DNA of 11,030 bases from Anaerolineae bacterium. Its GTDB lineage: Bacteria; Chloroflexota; Anaerolineae; Aggregatilineales; Phototrophicaceae. The notes under the pieces were generated by a model. That model ran no database searches. It was not told the DNA's origin and saw only the letters and a list, made by a program, of their open reading frames with translations. The stretch spans positions 1-11,030 of the forward strand of contig JANQRM010000378.1 of the NCBI GenBank assembly GCA_028284565.1, read 5' to 3'. Made by a program: the position numbers and the translations under genes. Below are positions 1-7,075 of this stretch, piece by piece (position 1 is the first letter of the stretch; every line of letters starts with the position of its first letter).

Positions 1-1331
1 TGATAGAGTGTGAATAAGTAGCCCAAGTTCTCGAAATAGACGAGCATTTTTTCAGGAGATAGACGCGCTTGAATGTCCAATACCGCCAGACATTGCTCAT
101 GTGCCAGCCCGACGCAACTCGCACCTTGTTGCTTCCGACTCACCCCGATGTGGATGCCTTGCTCGGCAAAGCGTTCTTGTAGACTGGCTAATATCGTCTC
201 AATTGCTTGATTTGCCTGTAACAGAATCACGACTTGTCCCGCGAATAACCCCGCCACCGCTTGCAAGCCCTGATGTGTCAAAAATTGATTCACTTGCCGA
301 TACAAACGCATGTAAGATATGCCCGCATCGCCATTCGCAAGGAGCAACATCAAAAACGGCTCGCGTAAATCGACACCATAACGGAGCGATTGGTCCGTGA
401 GGATGGTTTCGCGTCCCGCATCGCCTTCAATAAGTTGTGTTAAGAGTGTCCCTTTGAGTGAGGCTTCTGCACTTTGCACCGACTCTTGGTGGAGCATCAT
501 CAACGCCGCGATGGTCGCCCCACTTTCGACAGCCATCAGGTCGATTTCCGTCAGTTCATGGTCATCCGCGATAATCCACATATAACCATAAATCTCCCCA
601 TGCACCACCACCGGAGCCAAAATCCGTTCCATCTCCAAACCGACATGAGGCATCTTTGGGATATGCACCGCGCGCAAGGTCTCGCGTATCTGGGGCAATA
701 TCTCATCTTCTAAGGCTTCGACCAGCTTGGGATTGGTACGACCATGCAACATCGTATAGCGTCGCGCCTCGTCCACTTCGGCGATATTTTTATTAGCGAT
801 GGCTTCAAAGCGTTCATTTTCGATGCTAATCGAATGTCCTACCAACTCAGCTAGCATCTCAGCGAGTTGTGTGAATCCACCCCCTTCTAGCACGAGTTCC
901 GTCAGGCGTTGATGGATATGTAAGGCACGTTCCACCCGTCGCATATTCGCTTGAGATAAATGCTCATTCACGGCTTTCGCAATATCAACGAAACGTTCCT
1001 GAAAGGGGATTTCAATCAATGGGAAAGCGAGTTCATCCGCAATCTCGCATAGATAATCGGGGATTTGCTCGATATAGCGTCCAGTCGTCAGGATAAGACC
1101 TGCGACACCTTTATCGGCGAGGTCTTGCACATAGGTCTTTTGCTCGTCGATGGATTGAGGCATGTTGAAGGCGGTGGTCAACACCAACTCACCGCCATTC
1201 AACCAGTCGGCGGCATCTGGCACACCCACATTATGCACCCACTTCACAATGCGCGATAATCCCGCTTGCCCCGCAACAACCCGTGCGCGCGCAAAGGGCT
1301 TGAGTTGGAGTGTTTCATTGACTGTCAACAT
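1..1331 (-). CDS. PucR-family transcriptional regulator, C-terminus missing at window edge
   Basis: The frame runs open from ATG at 1331-1329 to the left edge, giving about 443 codons with no stop. The first ~123 residues match the PucR N-terminal domain (PF07905): an opening MLTVNETLQL, then VVAGQAGLSRIVKWVHNVGV, then NGGELVLTTAF near residues 46-55, then GVAGLILTTGRY and FPLIEIPF. A helical linker rich in Arg, His and Gln follows, then a GAF-like stretch ending in a VVVHGEIYGYMWI segment. Last comes a CdaR GGDEF-like region that includes LRYGVDLREPFLMLLLANGD. The PucR-type C-terminal helix-turn-helix (HTH_30) should lie beyond base 1. Family members are DNA-binding regulators, often of purine or amino-acid catabolism, but no target operon is visible here. 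The Shine-Dalgarno signal is weak (TGAGA about 10 bases upstream), so the start rests mainly on the family N-terminus. Confidence 0.9.
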   Translation of the reverse strand, partial: MLTVNETLQLKPFARARVVAGQAGLSRIVKWVHNVGVPDAADWLNGGELVLTTAFNMPQSIDEQKTYVQDLADKGVAGLILTTGRYIEQIPDYLCEIADELAFPLIEIPFQERFVDIAKAVNEHLSQANMRRVERALHIHQRLTELVLEGGGFTQLAEMLAELVGHSISIENERFEAIANKNIAEVDEARRYTMLHGRTNPKLVEALEDEILPQIRETLRAVHIPKMPHVGLEMERILAPVVVHGEIYGYMWIIADDHELTEIDLMAVESGATIAALMMLHQESVQSAEASLKGTLLTQLIEGDAGRETILTDQSLRYGVDLREPFLMLLLANGDAGISYMRLYRQVNQFLTHQGLQAVAGLFAGQVVILLQANQAIETILASLQERFAEQGIHIGVSRKQQGASCVGLAHEQCLAVLDIQARLSPEKMLVYFENLGYLFTLY

Positions 1332-1362
1332 ATAGAAATTATCTCAGGGAAAGCAGGTAAAC

Positions 1363-1390
1363 GTAAGGGCGTACAGCTGTACGCCCCTAC
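1363..1390. repeat. Near-perfect 28-bp palindrome (REP-like)
   Basis: The core at 1367-1386 is a perfect palindrome with half-sites GGGCGTACAG and CTGTACGCCC. It extends to GTA(A)... and ...(C)TAC on either side with a single mismatch pair (1366/1387). It lies between the stop of the PA14/SH3b gene and the start of the PucR-like gene, both on the minus strand. There is no T-tract, so it is not a textbook intrinsic terminator. Palindromes with GTAGGGGCG/CGCCCCTAC ends occur as dispersed repeats in cyanobacterial and Chloroflexota genomes as far as I recall, so a dispersed extragenic palindrome is the favoured reading. A regulator binding site for the downstream PucR gene is the alternative. 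Confidence 0.7.
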
Positions 1391-1414
1391 AAAGCCATTC
1401 ATGAATATTGGGTG

Positions 1415-2473
1415 TTAATAGACCCGCACCGCATCAATGGGACCACGGATGGTAATAAAGGGGGCGAATATCCACCCGACTTGACCTTCATAGCGCACCA
1501 AGAGCCAGTAACTTGCACCCGCACGAATCGAGCGTCCCAAAATCTCGACTTCATCGCCCCATGGTATCTGACTCATGCGTTGATTACGGACACTCGGACG
1601 CACGCGGAAATTCATAATCGCACGGGTAATCCCACGCACCCCAATATCAGGCGGGGGCGACGCAGTGGCAATATCCACTTCGGAGTCGATAATAGGCACA
1701 ATATTGACATCACCCGTTATCTGGAAGTAGCGTCCAGAGACCCAGCCCGTTGTAATGTCATTGAATTGGATGAGATACCATGTATAAATGCCCTCATTCA
1801 AATTCCGCGCCAGCACGCTATAGGTCACATCTGGGCGCGCCACCGCAATCAAGGACGCACCGAGGAAGGGACTCGTCCGCACGGATAAGCCCCGAACAAA
1901 GACGACTTGTCCCGTCACCACCGGCACGGGTGAGACAGCAGGTGTTCCAGTTCCCGTGCCACCTAAGAAGTACTCGACCTGCAAGACGGCGGTTCCTGTA
2001 TCGCTAAAATATTCGACGACGAGAGTATGCGCGCCGGCAGTCATCGCGCGGGAGACCGTATCTGTCGTCAGGGGACGGCTGATAAAATTATCCAAAATCA
2101 ATACCCCATCCACATACAAGCGCACACCATCTTCGGCAGTGATGCGGAAGTCATAATTGCCATCTTGGAAGGTCTGTGTGGAGCTAAAGCGGACAGAGAA
2201 ATTATCTGCCACCACACTCGTCATCGTCGTGCCATTCCCATCCACAGGCTGTCCGGGCCAATTCACATTAATGCCCGTTGGGAAGGTTCCGGTTTGGGCG
2301 ACAACATTGCCACAACTCACACCAAGGTCGATGCAGTTATAGAACTGTCCAGCCCAGTTGACCCCGAATTCGGCAGTGACAACACCCACCGATAGCAGGC
2401 TCATCACACTGATTAGCAAAATGATAAAAAGCATTTTGGGTCGAGAAAATCGGTTCATCGTCGGGTTCTCCAT
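1415..2473 (-). CDS. Secreted PA14-like domain protein with two bacterial SH3 domains
   Basis: The 352-residue product begins with a signal peptide or anchor: a basic stretch (MNRFSRPK, residues 6-13), a hydrophobic core at 14-32 and a likely cleavage after VVTA at 31-34. Residues ~35-170 look like a PA14-type beta-barrel, with NWPGQ, YDFRITAEDGVRLYVDGVL and the closing HTLVVEYF strand. A Gly/Thr/Pro linker (171-186) leads to two SH3b-like domains, about 189-252 (LSVRTSP, TGWVSGRYF) and 280-342 (FRVRPS, VGWIFAPF). Such proteins are exported and bind carbohydrate or cell-wall material; there is no catalytic motif. ATG at 2458 is an alternative start with GGAG nine bases upstream and gives a more normal signal peptide, so the first five residues may not be translated. 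Confidence 0.8.
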   Translation of the reverse strand: MENPTMNRFSRPKMLFIILLISVMSLLSVGVVTAEFGVNWAGQFYNCIDLGVSCGNVVAQTGTFPTGINVNWPGQPVDGNGTTMTSVVADNFSVRFSSTQTFQDGNYDFRITAEDGVRLYVDGVLILDNFISRPLTTDTVSRAMTAGAHTLVVEYFSDTGTAVLQVEYFLGGTGTGTPAVSPVPVVTGQVVFVRGLSVRTSPFLGASLIAVARPDVTYSVLARNLNEGIYTWYLIQFNDITTGWVSGRYFQITGDVNIVPIIDSEVDIATASPPPDIGVRGITRAIMNFRVRPSVRNQRMSQIPWGDEVEILGRSIRAGASYWLLVRYEGQVGWIFAPFITIRGPIDAVRVY

Positions 2474-2500
2474 CGGTTACACCCTGTCAATCACAACCCT

Positions 2501-2506
2501 ATTATA
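2501..2506 (-). promoter_or_regulatory. Possible -10 box for the PA14/SH3b gene
   Basis: The minus strand reads a consensus TATAAT here, 27 bases upstream of the first ATG. At 17-18 bp spacing the expected -35 position holds only CCGCAA or CCCGCA, so it is a -10 element without a good partner. Confidence 0.4.
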
Positions 2507-2564
2507 ACGCGAACTGCCCACCCTTGCGGGGGTTTGTAGTACAGATTGCCTATTTTGTAGCATT

Positions 2565-2592
2565 CAGATGTCAGAAATCAGATGGTCAGATG
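2565..2592. repeat. CAGATG/TCAGA repeat cluster, left flank of TIR-TPR gene
   Basis: Three overlapping units of the type (A/T)CAGATG occur in 28 bases. The reverse strand contains CATCTGACC followed by ATCTGAT. A related sequence in opposite orientation sits at 4001-4030, on the other side of the TIR-TPR gene. The two share CATCTGACC and then TCTGAT with one base of indel. The motif is simple and degenerate, so chance or a short-period repeat family is possible. Confidence 0.45.
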
Positions 2593-2604
2593 CAATAAGA
2601 ATAC

Positions 2605-2610
2605 TATACT
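2605..2610 (+). promoter_or_regulatory. Possible -10 box for the TIR-TPR gene
   Basis: TATACT lies 63 bases upstream of the ATG at 2674. The -35 position at 17 bp spacing reads ATGGTC, which is poor. It is the best plus-strand -10 candidate in the intergenic region. Confidence 0.3.
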
Positions 2611-2673
2611 TGTACCATCCTCAAACAACGGACTGATGTCCACAGTGACTGACTGTATCCTCAGCGTTTCTCA

Positions 2674-3870
2674 ATGTCCCATCCTAAAACTGTATATCTC
2701 ACGTATCCAGACCGTCTCTGTCGCTATATCGCGCATCGCATTGCCCATACTCTACAAGAGACCTATGGCTATCATGTCATCCTCTCCGCGTGGGATAGAC
2801 CATCCCAATCCCTCCCCGAAGCCTTTGACAGTATTATCTCCTCTCAACATTTCATCTTTTTGACGACTTGGACAGCATTGAGAGCTCATTCAAACATTAA
2901 TTTACTTTGGGATTATTTGGAATGTGCCTACTATTCAGGACGACAGTGCCATTGGATTGTTCCCTATGACTTTAGCTGGGGTATCTCTAATATTCACGAT
3001 GGACATCGAATGCCAAAACGGGATTGGCTACAATATCGTGTAGTTCACGATGACTTTGACATCGGTATCTATATCTTACACGTACACATGAAAGGAGACG
3101 AACTTTTTGAAACACCTCCAAGTATTGATTCCACAAGTCCCAAGATTGTCGAGCCAACGTCCGAACAACATAATGCAGAATATCAATTTAATCTAGGCGA
3201 ACAAAGACAGTTTCTTGCGGAAATTTACAATAGAAGTTTCAATCCTGAAACCAAATCCCACTATGAGCGAGCAATTGAATTATTTCCAGAATATGCCGAA
3301 GTCTATTATCAGATGACATATTCTTATCACACCCTATCAAACAAGAAAGGACGTAAGGAATTGTTGGATAAAGCAATCCAATTTGACCCAACCTGTGCCA
3401 GATACTATGCACGACGAGCAATCATTCAAAAACGACTTCAAAGTTATGAATCAGCATTAGAAGACATCAACCAAGCGATTCAACTCCGCCCAGAATGCAC
3501 AACATACATTTGGGATAGAGCCGAAATTTATCATCAGTCGGGTGAGTATGAGAAAGCCATTGTTGATTATGATGATGTGTTAGCATCAGGCTATGATAAT
3601 GAATATGCAATCACACGCATCATTAATCGTCGCACAGTTGCCTATCTACAATTGCAGAACTATGAAAGGGTGATTGAAGATACGACTTCAGCCCTCGATA
3701 TGTATCCCAATTATCGAGGTTATTTTCTACGAGCCTGTGCTTATCTTGAACTCCATCAATTCGACCTTGCGTTAGCCGATATCGATAAAGCAATCGAAAT
3801 TCATGGTCCAAGCTCATTCCAAAAGAAACGTGACGAAATCCTCCAACGCCAAGCCGATTTTGAAGGATGA
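2674..3870 (+). CDS. TIR-like domain protein with C-terminal TPR array
   Basis: The N-terminal ~140 residues have a TIR-like layout: first strand VYLTY (7-11), a helix, VILSAWDRPSQSLPEAFDSI (35-54) covering the second strand and BB-loop region, IFLTT (61-65), then LLWDYLECA (77-85) and WIVPYDFSW (94-102). W79 and E83 form a WxxxE motif in the helix where TIR NADases such as SARM1 carry their catalytic glutamate. Residues ~188-378 are TPR units, for example SHYERAIELFPEYAEVYYQM, SALEDINQAIQLRP, EYEKAIVDYDDVL and LALADIDKAIEIHGP. There is no signal peptide or membrane segment, so the protein should be cytosolic. The gene stands alone, faces the opposite way to both neighbours, and is AT-rich (20 of 60 bases are G or C at 3421-3480, against 34 of 60 at 1501-1560). 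No clear Shine-Dalgarno precedes the ATG, so the start is uncertain. NAD cleavage, immune signalling and simple scaffolding all remain possible. Confidence 0.75.
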   Translation: MSHPKTVYLTYPDRLCRYIAHRIAHTLQETYGYHVILSAWDRPSQSLPEAFDSIISSQHFIFLTTWTALRAHSNINLLWDYLECAYYSGRQCHWIVPYDFSWGISNIHDGHRMPKRDWLQYRVVHDDFDIGIYILHVHMKGDELFETPPSIDSTSPKIVEPTSEQHNAEYQFNLGEQRQFLAEIYNRSFNPETKSHYERAIELFPEYAEVYYQMTYSYHTLSNKKGRKELLDKAIQFDPTCARYYARRAIIQKRLQSYESALEDINQAIQLRPECTTYIWDRAEIYHQSGEYEKAIVDYDDVLASGYDNEYAITRIINRRTVAYLQLQNYERVIEDTTSALDMYPNYRGYFLRACAYLELHQFDLALADIDKAIEIHGPSSFQKKRDEILQRQADFEG

Positions 3871-4000
3871 TATTCATCAAATGCTATCAATTTGAAATCC
3901 GTAGGAAGTGAGTACAGATTCCATTTATTTACCTGTTTTGCTTGTTTTTCACCGCCTAAAAAATCAGCATAACAGGCGAATACAAAATCCCAAATCCACC

Positions 4001-4030
4001 GTCTGAAATCTGTCATCTGACCTCTGATGT
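4001..4030. repeat. TCTGA/CATCTGACC repeat cluster, right flank of TIR-TPR gene
   Basis: This stretch holds four TCTGA-type units in 30 bases and ends one base before the stop codon of the dehydrogenase gene. It is the opposite-orientation counterpart of the cluster at 2565-2592. The 130 bases between the TIR-TPR stop and this repeat contain only a weak 6-bp stem (3877-3895) that I do not call as a terminator. Confidence 0.45.
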
Positions 4031-5005
4031 CTACGCATACACTTCTGGATTCACACAATGAGGCAATCGCTCACCATTAACCCCAGCCAGCACATTCTCC
4101 ACCGCCAGCATCGCCATTTGTTCTCGTGTCCCAATACTCGCACTGCCAATATGGGGCAAAATCACACAATTGTCTAAGGTCAGCAATTCATCATCGAGTG
4201 GTATTGGCTCAGGGTCTGTCACATCCAACCCCGCCGCCCAAATCTCGCCTTGTTTTAAAGCACGAACTAAGACTTTCGCATCCACCACACCGCCCCGCGC
4301 TGTATTAATCAACACCGCCGTTTCTTTCATCAAGCCTAATTCACGCGCACCAATCAGATGCTTTGTTTTATCCGTCAATGGCACATGCAAGCTGACAAAA
4401 TCACTTGTTTTCAGCAGGTCATCTAAAGATACTTCCTCAGCCCCCAATTCACTCGCCGCAACATTGTCACTCCCGCCATGATACAGCAGTCGCATGTTGA
4501 ATCCCTTTGCCCGCTTTGCCACTGCCTGACCAATCCGCCCCAAGCCGACAATCCCCAAAGTCGCTCCATAGACATCTTGTCCCGTCAACACGGTTGGATG
4601 CCATGTCTCCCATTTGCCCTCTTTGATATATCGTTCCGCTTCAATCAATCGTCTTGCTGTCGCCATCAACAAGGCAAACGCCAAGTCTGCCGATGTCTCC
4701 GTCAGTACACCCGGCGTATTCCCCACTGGTAAGCCCCGTTCCGTGGCGGATGCTACTTCGATGTTGTCATAGCCCACTGCCAGATTGCTAATCACCTTCA
4801 GATTCTGTGCTGAATCCATCAACTGAGCATCAATCGTATCCGTCAGTAAGCATAGCAACCCATCTACTTCCCTGACCATCTCCAACAAGGTCTCATAAGG
4901 TGGTGGCAATTCATCTTCCCATAATGTGACTTCCGCCCCCTCATGCAGGCGTTTCATCGCTTTTTCTGGAATCTCACGAGTCACCAGTACGCTTGGCTTT
5001 GTCAT
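4031..5005 (-). CDS. D-2-hydroxyacid dehydrogenase (glyoxylate/hydroxypyruvate reductase type)
   Basis: This 324-residue NAD(P)H-dependent enzyme should reduce 2-keto acids such as glyoxylate or hydroxypyruvate to D-2-hydroxy acids. It shows the full family layout: a substrate-domain motif [10 protein letters not shown] (about 73-82), then [20 protein letters not shown], the nucleotide loop GLGRIG at 154-159, and the catalytic triad Arg237 (NTARGG), Glu266 (DPEP) and His285 (LPHIGSAS). Length is normal for the family. The ATG at 5005 is chosen because AGAAGGA ends six bases upstream; the TTG six bases further out would abut that site. It is the last gene of a minus-strand run, 23 bases after the broken GTPase, and probably shares its transcript. 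Exact substrate cannot be told from the sequence. Confidence 0.93.
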   Translation of the reverse strand: MTKPSVLVTREIPEKAMKRLHEGAEVTLWEDELPPPYETLLEMVREVDGLLCLLTDTIDAQLMDSAQNLKVISNLAVGYDNIEVASATERGLPVGNTPGVLTETSADLAFALLMATARRLIEAERYIKEGKWETWHPTVLTGQDVYGATLGIVGLGRIGQAVAKRAKGFNMRLLYHGGSDNVAASELGAEEVSLDDLLKTSDFVSLHVPLTDKTKHLIGARELGLMKETAVLINTARGGVVDAKVLVRALKQGEIWAAGLDVTDPEPIPLDDELLTLDNCVILPHIGSASIGTREQMAMLAVENVLAGVNGERLPHCVNPEVYA

Positions 5006-5028
5006 GGACAATCCTTCTTTGTGGTTGA

Positions 5029-5546
5029 TTAGGCTTCTAATTCTCTGAGGATAACATCCATCAATGCAAGTAGCACATTTTTGACCGATTCTTTATCCGT
5101 CGCCACACAAGGTACAACGGGGATGTCGTCTTCGATGCGCAGAATAAGGCGAATATCATTTGCATCCCACGAATCAGGTTGGTCTTGTTTGTTGACAGCA
5201 ACGACGCAAGGCGCATTGATAATATGATTTGCAGAATGGATGATATGCTTGGCTTCCAGAAAGGTCTCTGGTTTTCGACCATCAACTATAAAGACTATGC
5301 CAATTAAATTTTCATCTTCTGCAAAAGTGTTCCACAGTCTATCATGTCGTACTGCGCCCGGTGTTCCAAAAAGGTAAGCTCTACTATCTTCATCAAAAGA
5401 AATTCTCCCAAAGTCTAAGGCGGTTCATCTTTTTCCACAATGAATCGTCGCTCAGTCGATACAACCAGTATTTCACTAATTGAACGAATAAACTCAGTCT
5501 TGCCCGAATTAAATGCACCTGTAACCAATATTTGTAGTGTTGACAT
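5029..5546 (-). pseudogene. Frameshifted Ras-like small GTPase (COG2229/MglA type)
   Basis: The ATG at 5546 opens a 43-codon frame containing a good P-loop (GAFNSGKT, residues 10-17) and ends at a TAG at 5417-5415. The protein continues in another frame from about 5421: LDFGRISF, then FGTPG (G3), a VFIVDGRKPETF strand, NKQD (G4) and CVATD (G5), ending at the TAA at 5031-5029. One missing base near 5418-5423 is enough to restore a full-length GTPase of about 170 residues. Every nucleotide-binding motif is intact, which fits either recent inactivation or a sequencing or assembly error. The 3' third is very similar at DNA level to the paralogue just upstream, from which it is separated by only four bases. 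Family members are switch proteins that often work with Roadblock/LC7 partners; none is recognisable here. Confidence 0.8.
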
Positions 5547-5550
5547 TAAT

Positions 5551-6072
5551 TCACTCAATATCGCGCAGGATAACATCCATCAATTCTAGCAGGACATTCT
5601 TGACGGACTCCTTATCCGTCGCTACACACGGCACAACCGGAATATCGTCGTCAATATCTAATGCAATTTGGATGTCGTTGGGGTCCCATGCGTCTGGATA
5701 GTCTTGATAATTGGCAACGACAATATAAGGCACATTCATTAAATCATTAAACGAATGAATACTTAACATTGCACTCAGAAATGTTTCTGGACTTCGACTA
5801 TCTACCATATAGATAATTCCAAATGAATCATCGAAAGCGTCAGCCATAAACCAAAGTTTTTGAGGTCGAAATGTATCAGATGTACCAAAAAAATAGAGTA
5901 TCAAATCTTCATTGATGGTAATTCGCCCAAAATCCATAGGATGCAATGGAGGAGGGTCGCCTGATCCGGGAACAACAGGAATCTCACTCACAGATTTGAT
6001 GAACTGAGTTTTCCCCGATTGCTCAGTTCCTGTGATAAATAACTTTAGGAAAATCCCAAATGGTGACGACAT
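5551..6072 (-). CDS. Small GTPase paralogue with degenerate G3 and G4 motifs
   Basis: The 173-residue product has a Ras-like GTPase fold: P-loop GTEQSGKT (15-22), MDFGRITI (46-53) corresponding to the switch I/beta-2 region, FGTSD (62-66), IIYMVDSRSPETF (86-98), NYQD (121-124) and CVATD (149-153). The family usually has FGTPG and NKxD; here the PG of G3 is SD and the Lys of G4 is Tyr, so GTP hydrolysis and guanine specificity are doubtful. The C-terminal ~35 residues are nearly identical to those of the frameshifted paralogue downstream, so the two arose by tandem duplication. The start lies five bases past the stop of the upstream gene with no clear ribosome site, which suggests translational coupling. 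A pseudo-GTPase partner or regulator of the neighbouring copy is a reasonable inference, not shown. Confidence 0.82.
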   Translation of the reverse strand: MSSPFGIFLKLFITGTEQSGKTQFIKSVSEIPVVPGSGDPPPLHPMDFGRITINEDLILYFFGTSDTFRPQKLWFMADAFDDSFGIIYMVDSRSPETFLSAMLSIHSFNDLMNVPYIVVANYQDYPDAWDPNDIQIALDIDDDIPVVPCVATDKESVKNVLLELMDVILRDIE

Positions 6073-6077
6073 TGCAT

Positions 6078-6968
6078 TTACAGAAAGAACCCACGTCGTT
6101 TGCGTTTAACTTTGGCATGAGTCAGTGTCGTCAGTCCCCCGCCATAGAGATTGAAGAGCGGACGTTGCTCTTCTAATAACTCATCAATGCCCCGCAAGCT
6201 CCCCCGCAGATTAAGGATTTCAAAGAATGCACCTTGCTCTGTAGTCAGTTGTTGGGTTGTCTCTAAGTCCAGTTCGGCATCCCATCGCCACTTTTCGGGA
6301 TAATAGTAATAGTAAATGAGGTAGGTTGCCGCTGTGAACAGTGTCACCCCCCGATTGTCATAGCTGTAGAGGTCACGTCCCTGTTGGTAGAGTGCTTCTG
6401 CTATCAGAGTCAAACCACTGACAGTCAATAGATGATGGATATAATTGTCGGATGATTCCGTATCGGCATAGGGTCGCAAATAGCCTTCGGGATGAATCTG
6501 ATTGTCCACTGCAACCCGATAGACTTGCTCGGCATTATCCAATGAATCCGTGTTGTTTGTCAGGATGCCGTGTATCGCCTGTGCCAATGTCACCCAGACG
6601 GTCTCGAAGTAGGTATCACTATCGGCAGGTATGTCAGGCAGGGTTCGTTCTTTCGCTTGTGGATGCTCCCGCAGGAAGTCGATGATTTGCATCAGGGTCA
6701 CGGCTTGTTGAGCTTGTTCAACGGGTGTCTCTGCGGAGAGTGACAGATGTTGCGGTAAGTCTTGGCTGGCGATTCGTCCTGCGCCTTCATCATCCAATAG
6801 ACGATACCTCAGCGCATGCCAATAGGTATTTTCCAGACGAAAATCGGGATTTTCCGTCTCTAATTTTGCCCATGCTTCCGCAAAGAGTGTATCCTCCGCC
6901 TGTTTTTTGGCGATTTCAAGCTGTTGTTCACTGAAAAAGAGTGCAAAGTGTTTCATGTCCTCTATCAT
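6078..6968 (-). CDS. Alginate-lyase-like (alpha/alpha toroid) protein, cytoplasmic
   Basis: The 296-residue protein is mostly helical. Its second half resembles the alginate lyase domain family (PF05426): NQIHPEGYLRPYADTES (156-172), NYIHHLLTVSGLTLIAEAL (175-193), GRDLYSYDNRGVTLFTAATYL (197-217), a YYYYYPEKW patch (219-227), and a closing RPLFNLYGGGLTTLTH (269-284). The family cleaves uronic-acid polymers by beta-elimination and is usually exported, but no signal peptide is present here. The extreme C-terminus is basic (KVKRKRRGFFL). Family membership is judged by eye from spacing and a few motifs, so catalytic activity is not assured. It heads the minus-strand run with the two GTPases and the dehydrogenase. 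ATG at 6956 is an alternative start; neither has a well-spaced ribosome site. The 5' region is shared with the divergent gene at 7076. Confidence 0.55.
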   Translation of the reverse strand: MIEDMKHFALFFSEQQLEIAKKQAEDTLFAEAWAKLETENPDFRLENTYWHALRYRLLDDEGAGRIASQDLPQHLSLSAETPVEQAQQAVTLMQIIDFLREHPQAKERTLPDIPADSDTYFETVWVTLAQAIHGILTNNTDSLDNAEQVYRVAVDNQIHPEGYLRPYADTESSDNYIHHLLTVSGLTLIAEALYQQGRDLYSYDNRGVTLFTAATYLIYYYYYPEKWRWDAELDLETTQQLTTEQGAFFEILNLRGSLRGIDELLEEQRPLFNLYGGGLTTLTHAKVKRKRRGFFL

Positions 6969-6974
6969 TTTTGT

Positions 6975-6980
6975 TATAAT
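6975..6980 (+). promoter_or_regulatory. Possible -10 box in the divergent promoter region
   Basis: TATAAT lies on the plus strand with TTCATG at the 17-bp -35 position, which would give a leader of roughly 90 bases before the GTG at 7076. On the minus strand the same bases offer TATTAT (6982-6977) only eight bases from the ATG at 6968, which would make a leaderless transcript. Both readings are tentative. Confidence 0.3.
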
Positions 6981-6991
6981 AGTCGAATACC

Positions 6992-7053
6992 AAGTCGCAC
7001 TAGCCTAGCCGACGGTGACAAGGTTGTTAAGTCGCAATTCGCACTACACCGTC
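6992..7053. promoter_or_regulatory. Repeats and inverted repeat in leader of the 7076 gene
   Basis: Two short direct repeats occur between the divergent genes: AAGTCGCA at 6992-6999 and 7029-7036, and TCGCACTA at 6995-7002 and 7039-7046. A 7-bp inverted repeat, GACGGTG (7011-7017) and CACCGTC (7047-7053), ends about ten bases before the ribosome site. They could be an operator or a leader hairpin; there is no direct evidence for either. Confidence 0.25.
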
Positions 7054-7075
7054 CGAGAATTGAAGGGTCGTCACT

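Noticed and set aside
1412..1888. 158-codon plus-strand open frame opposite the PA14/SH3b gene
   Set aside because: Its composition is His/Arg/Thr-rich without structure, and the minus-strand frame has a signal peptide and recognisable domains.
3877..3895. Six-base stem after the TIR-TPR stop as a terminator
   Set aside because: The stem is AT-rich and short, with no following T-tract.
3801..4058. 85-codon minus-strand open frame across the TIR-TPR end and the intergenic region
   Set aside because: It overlaps the 3' ends of two well-supported genes, runs through the repeat cluster and shows no domain pattern.
5006..5011. TTG at 5011 as dehydrogenase start
   Set aside because: The ribosome site AGAAGGA would directly abut it, while it is well placed for the ATG at 5005.
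5061..5285. 74-codon minus-strand frame inside the broken GTPase
   Set aside because: It is a different frame from the one carrying NKQD and CVATD, and has no motif of its own.
5410..5430. Programmed ribosomal frameshift as explanation for the split GTPase
   Set aside because: A -1 slip at the nearby A-run would meet a TGA before reaching the second frame, and I see no slippery heptamer at the junction; mutation or sequence error is simpler.
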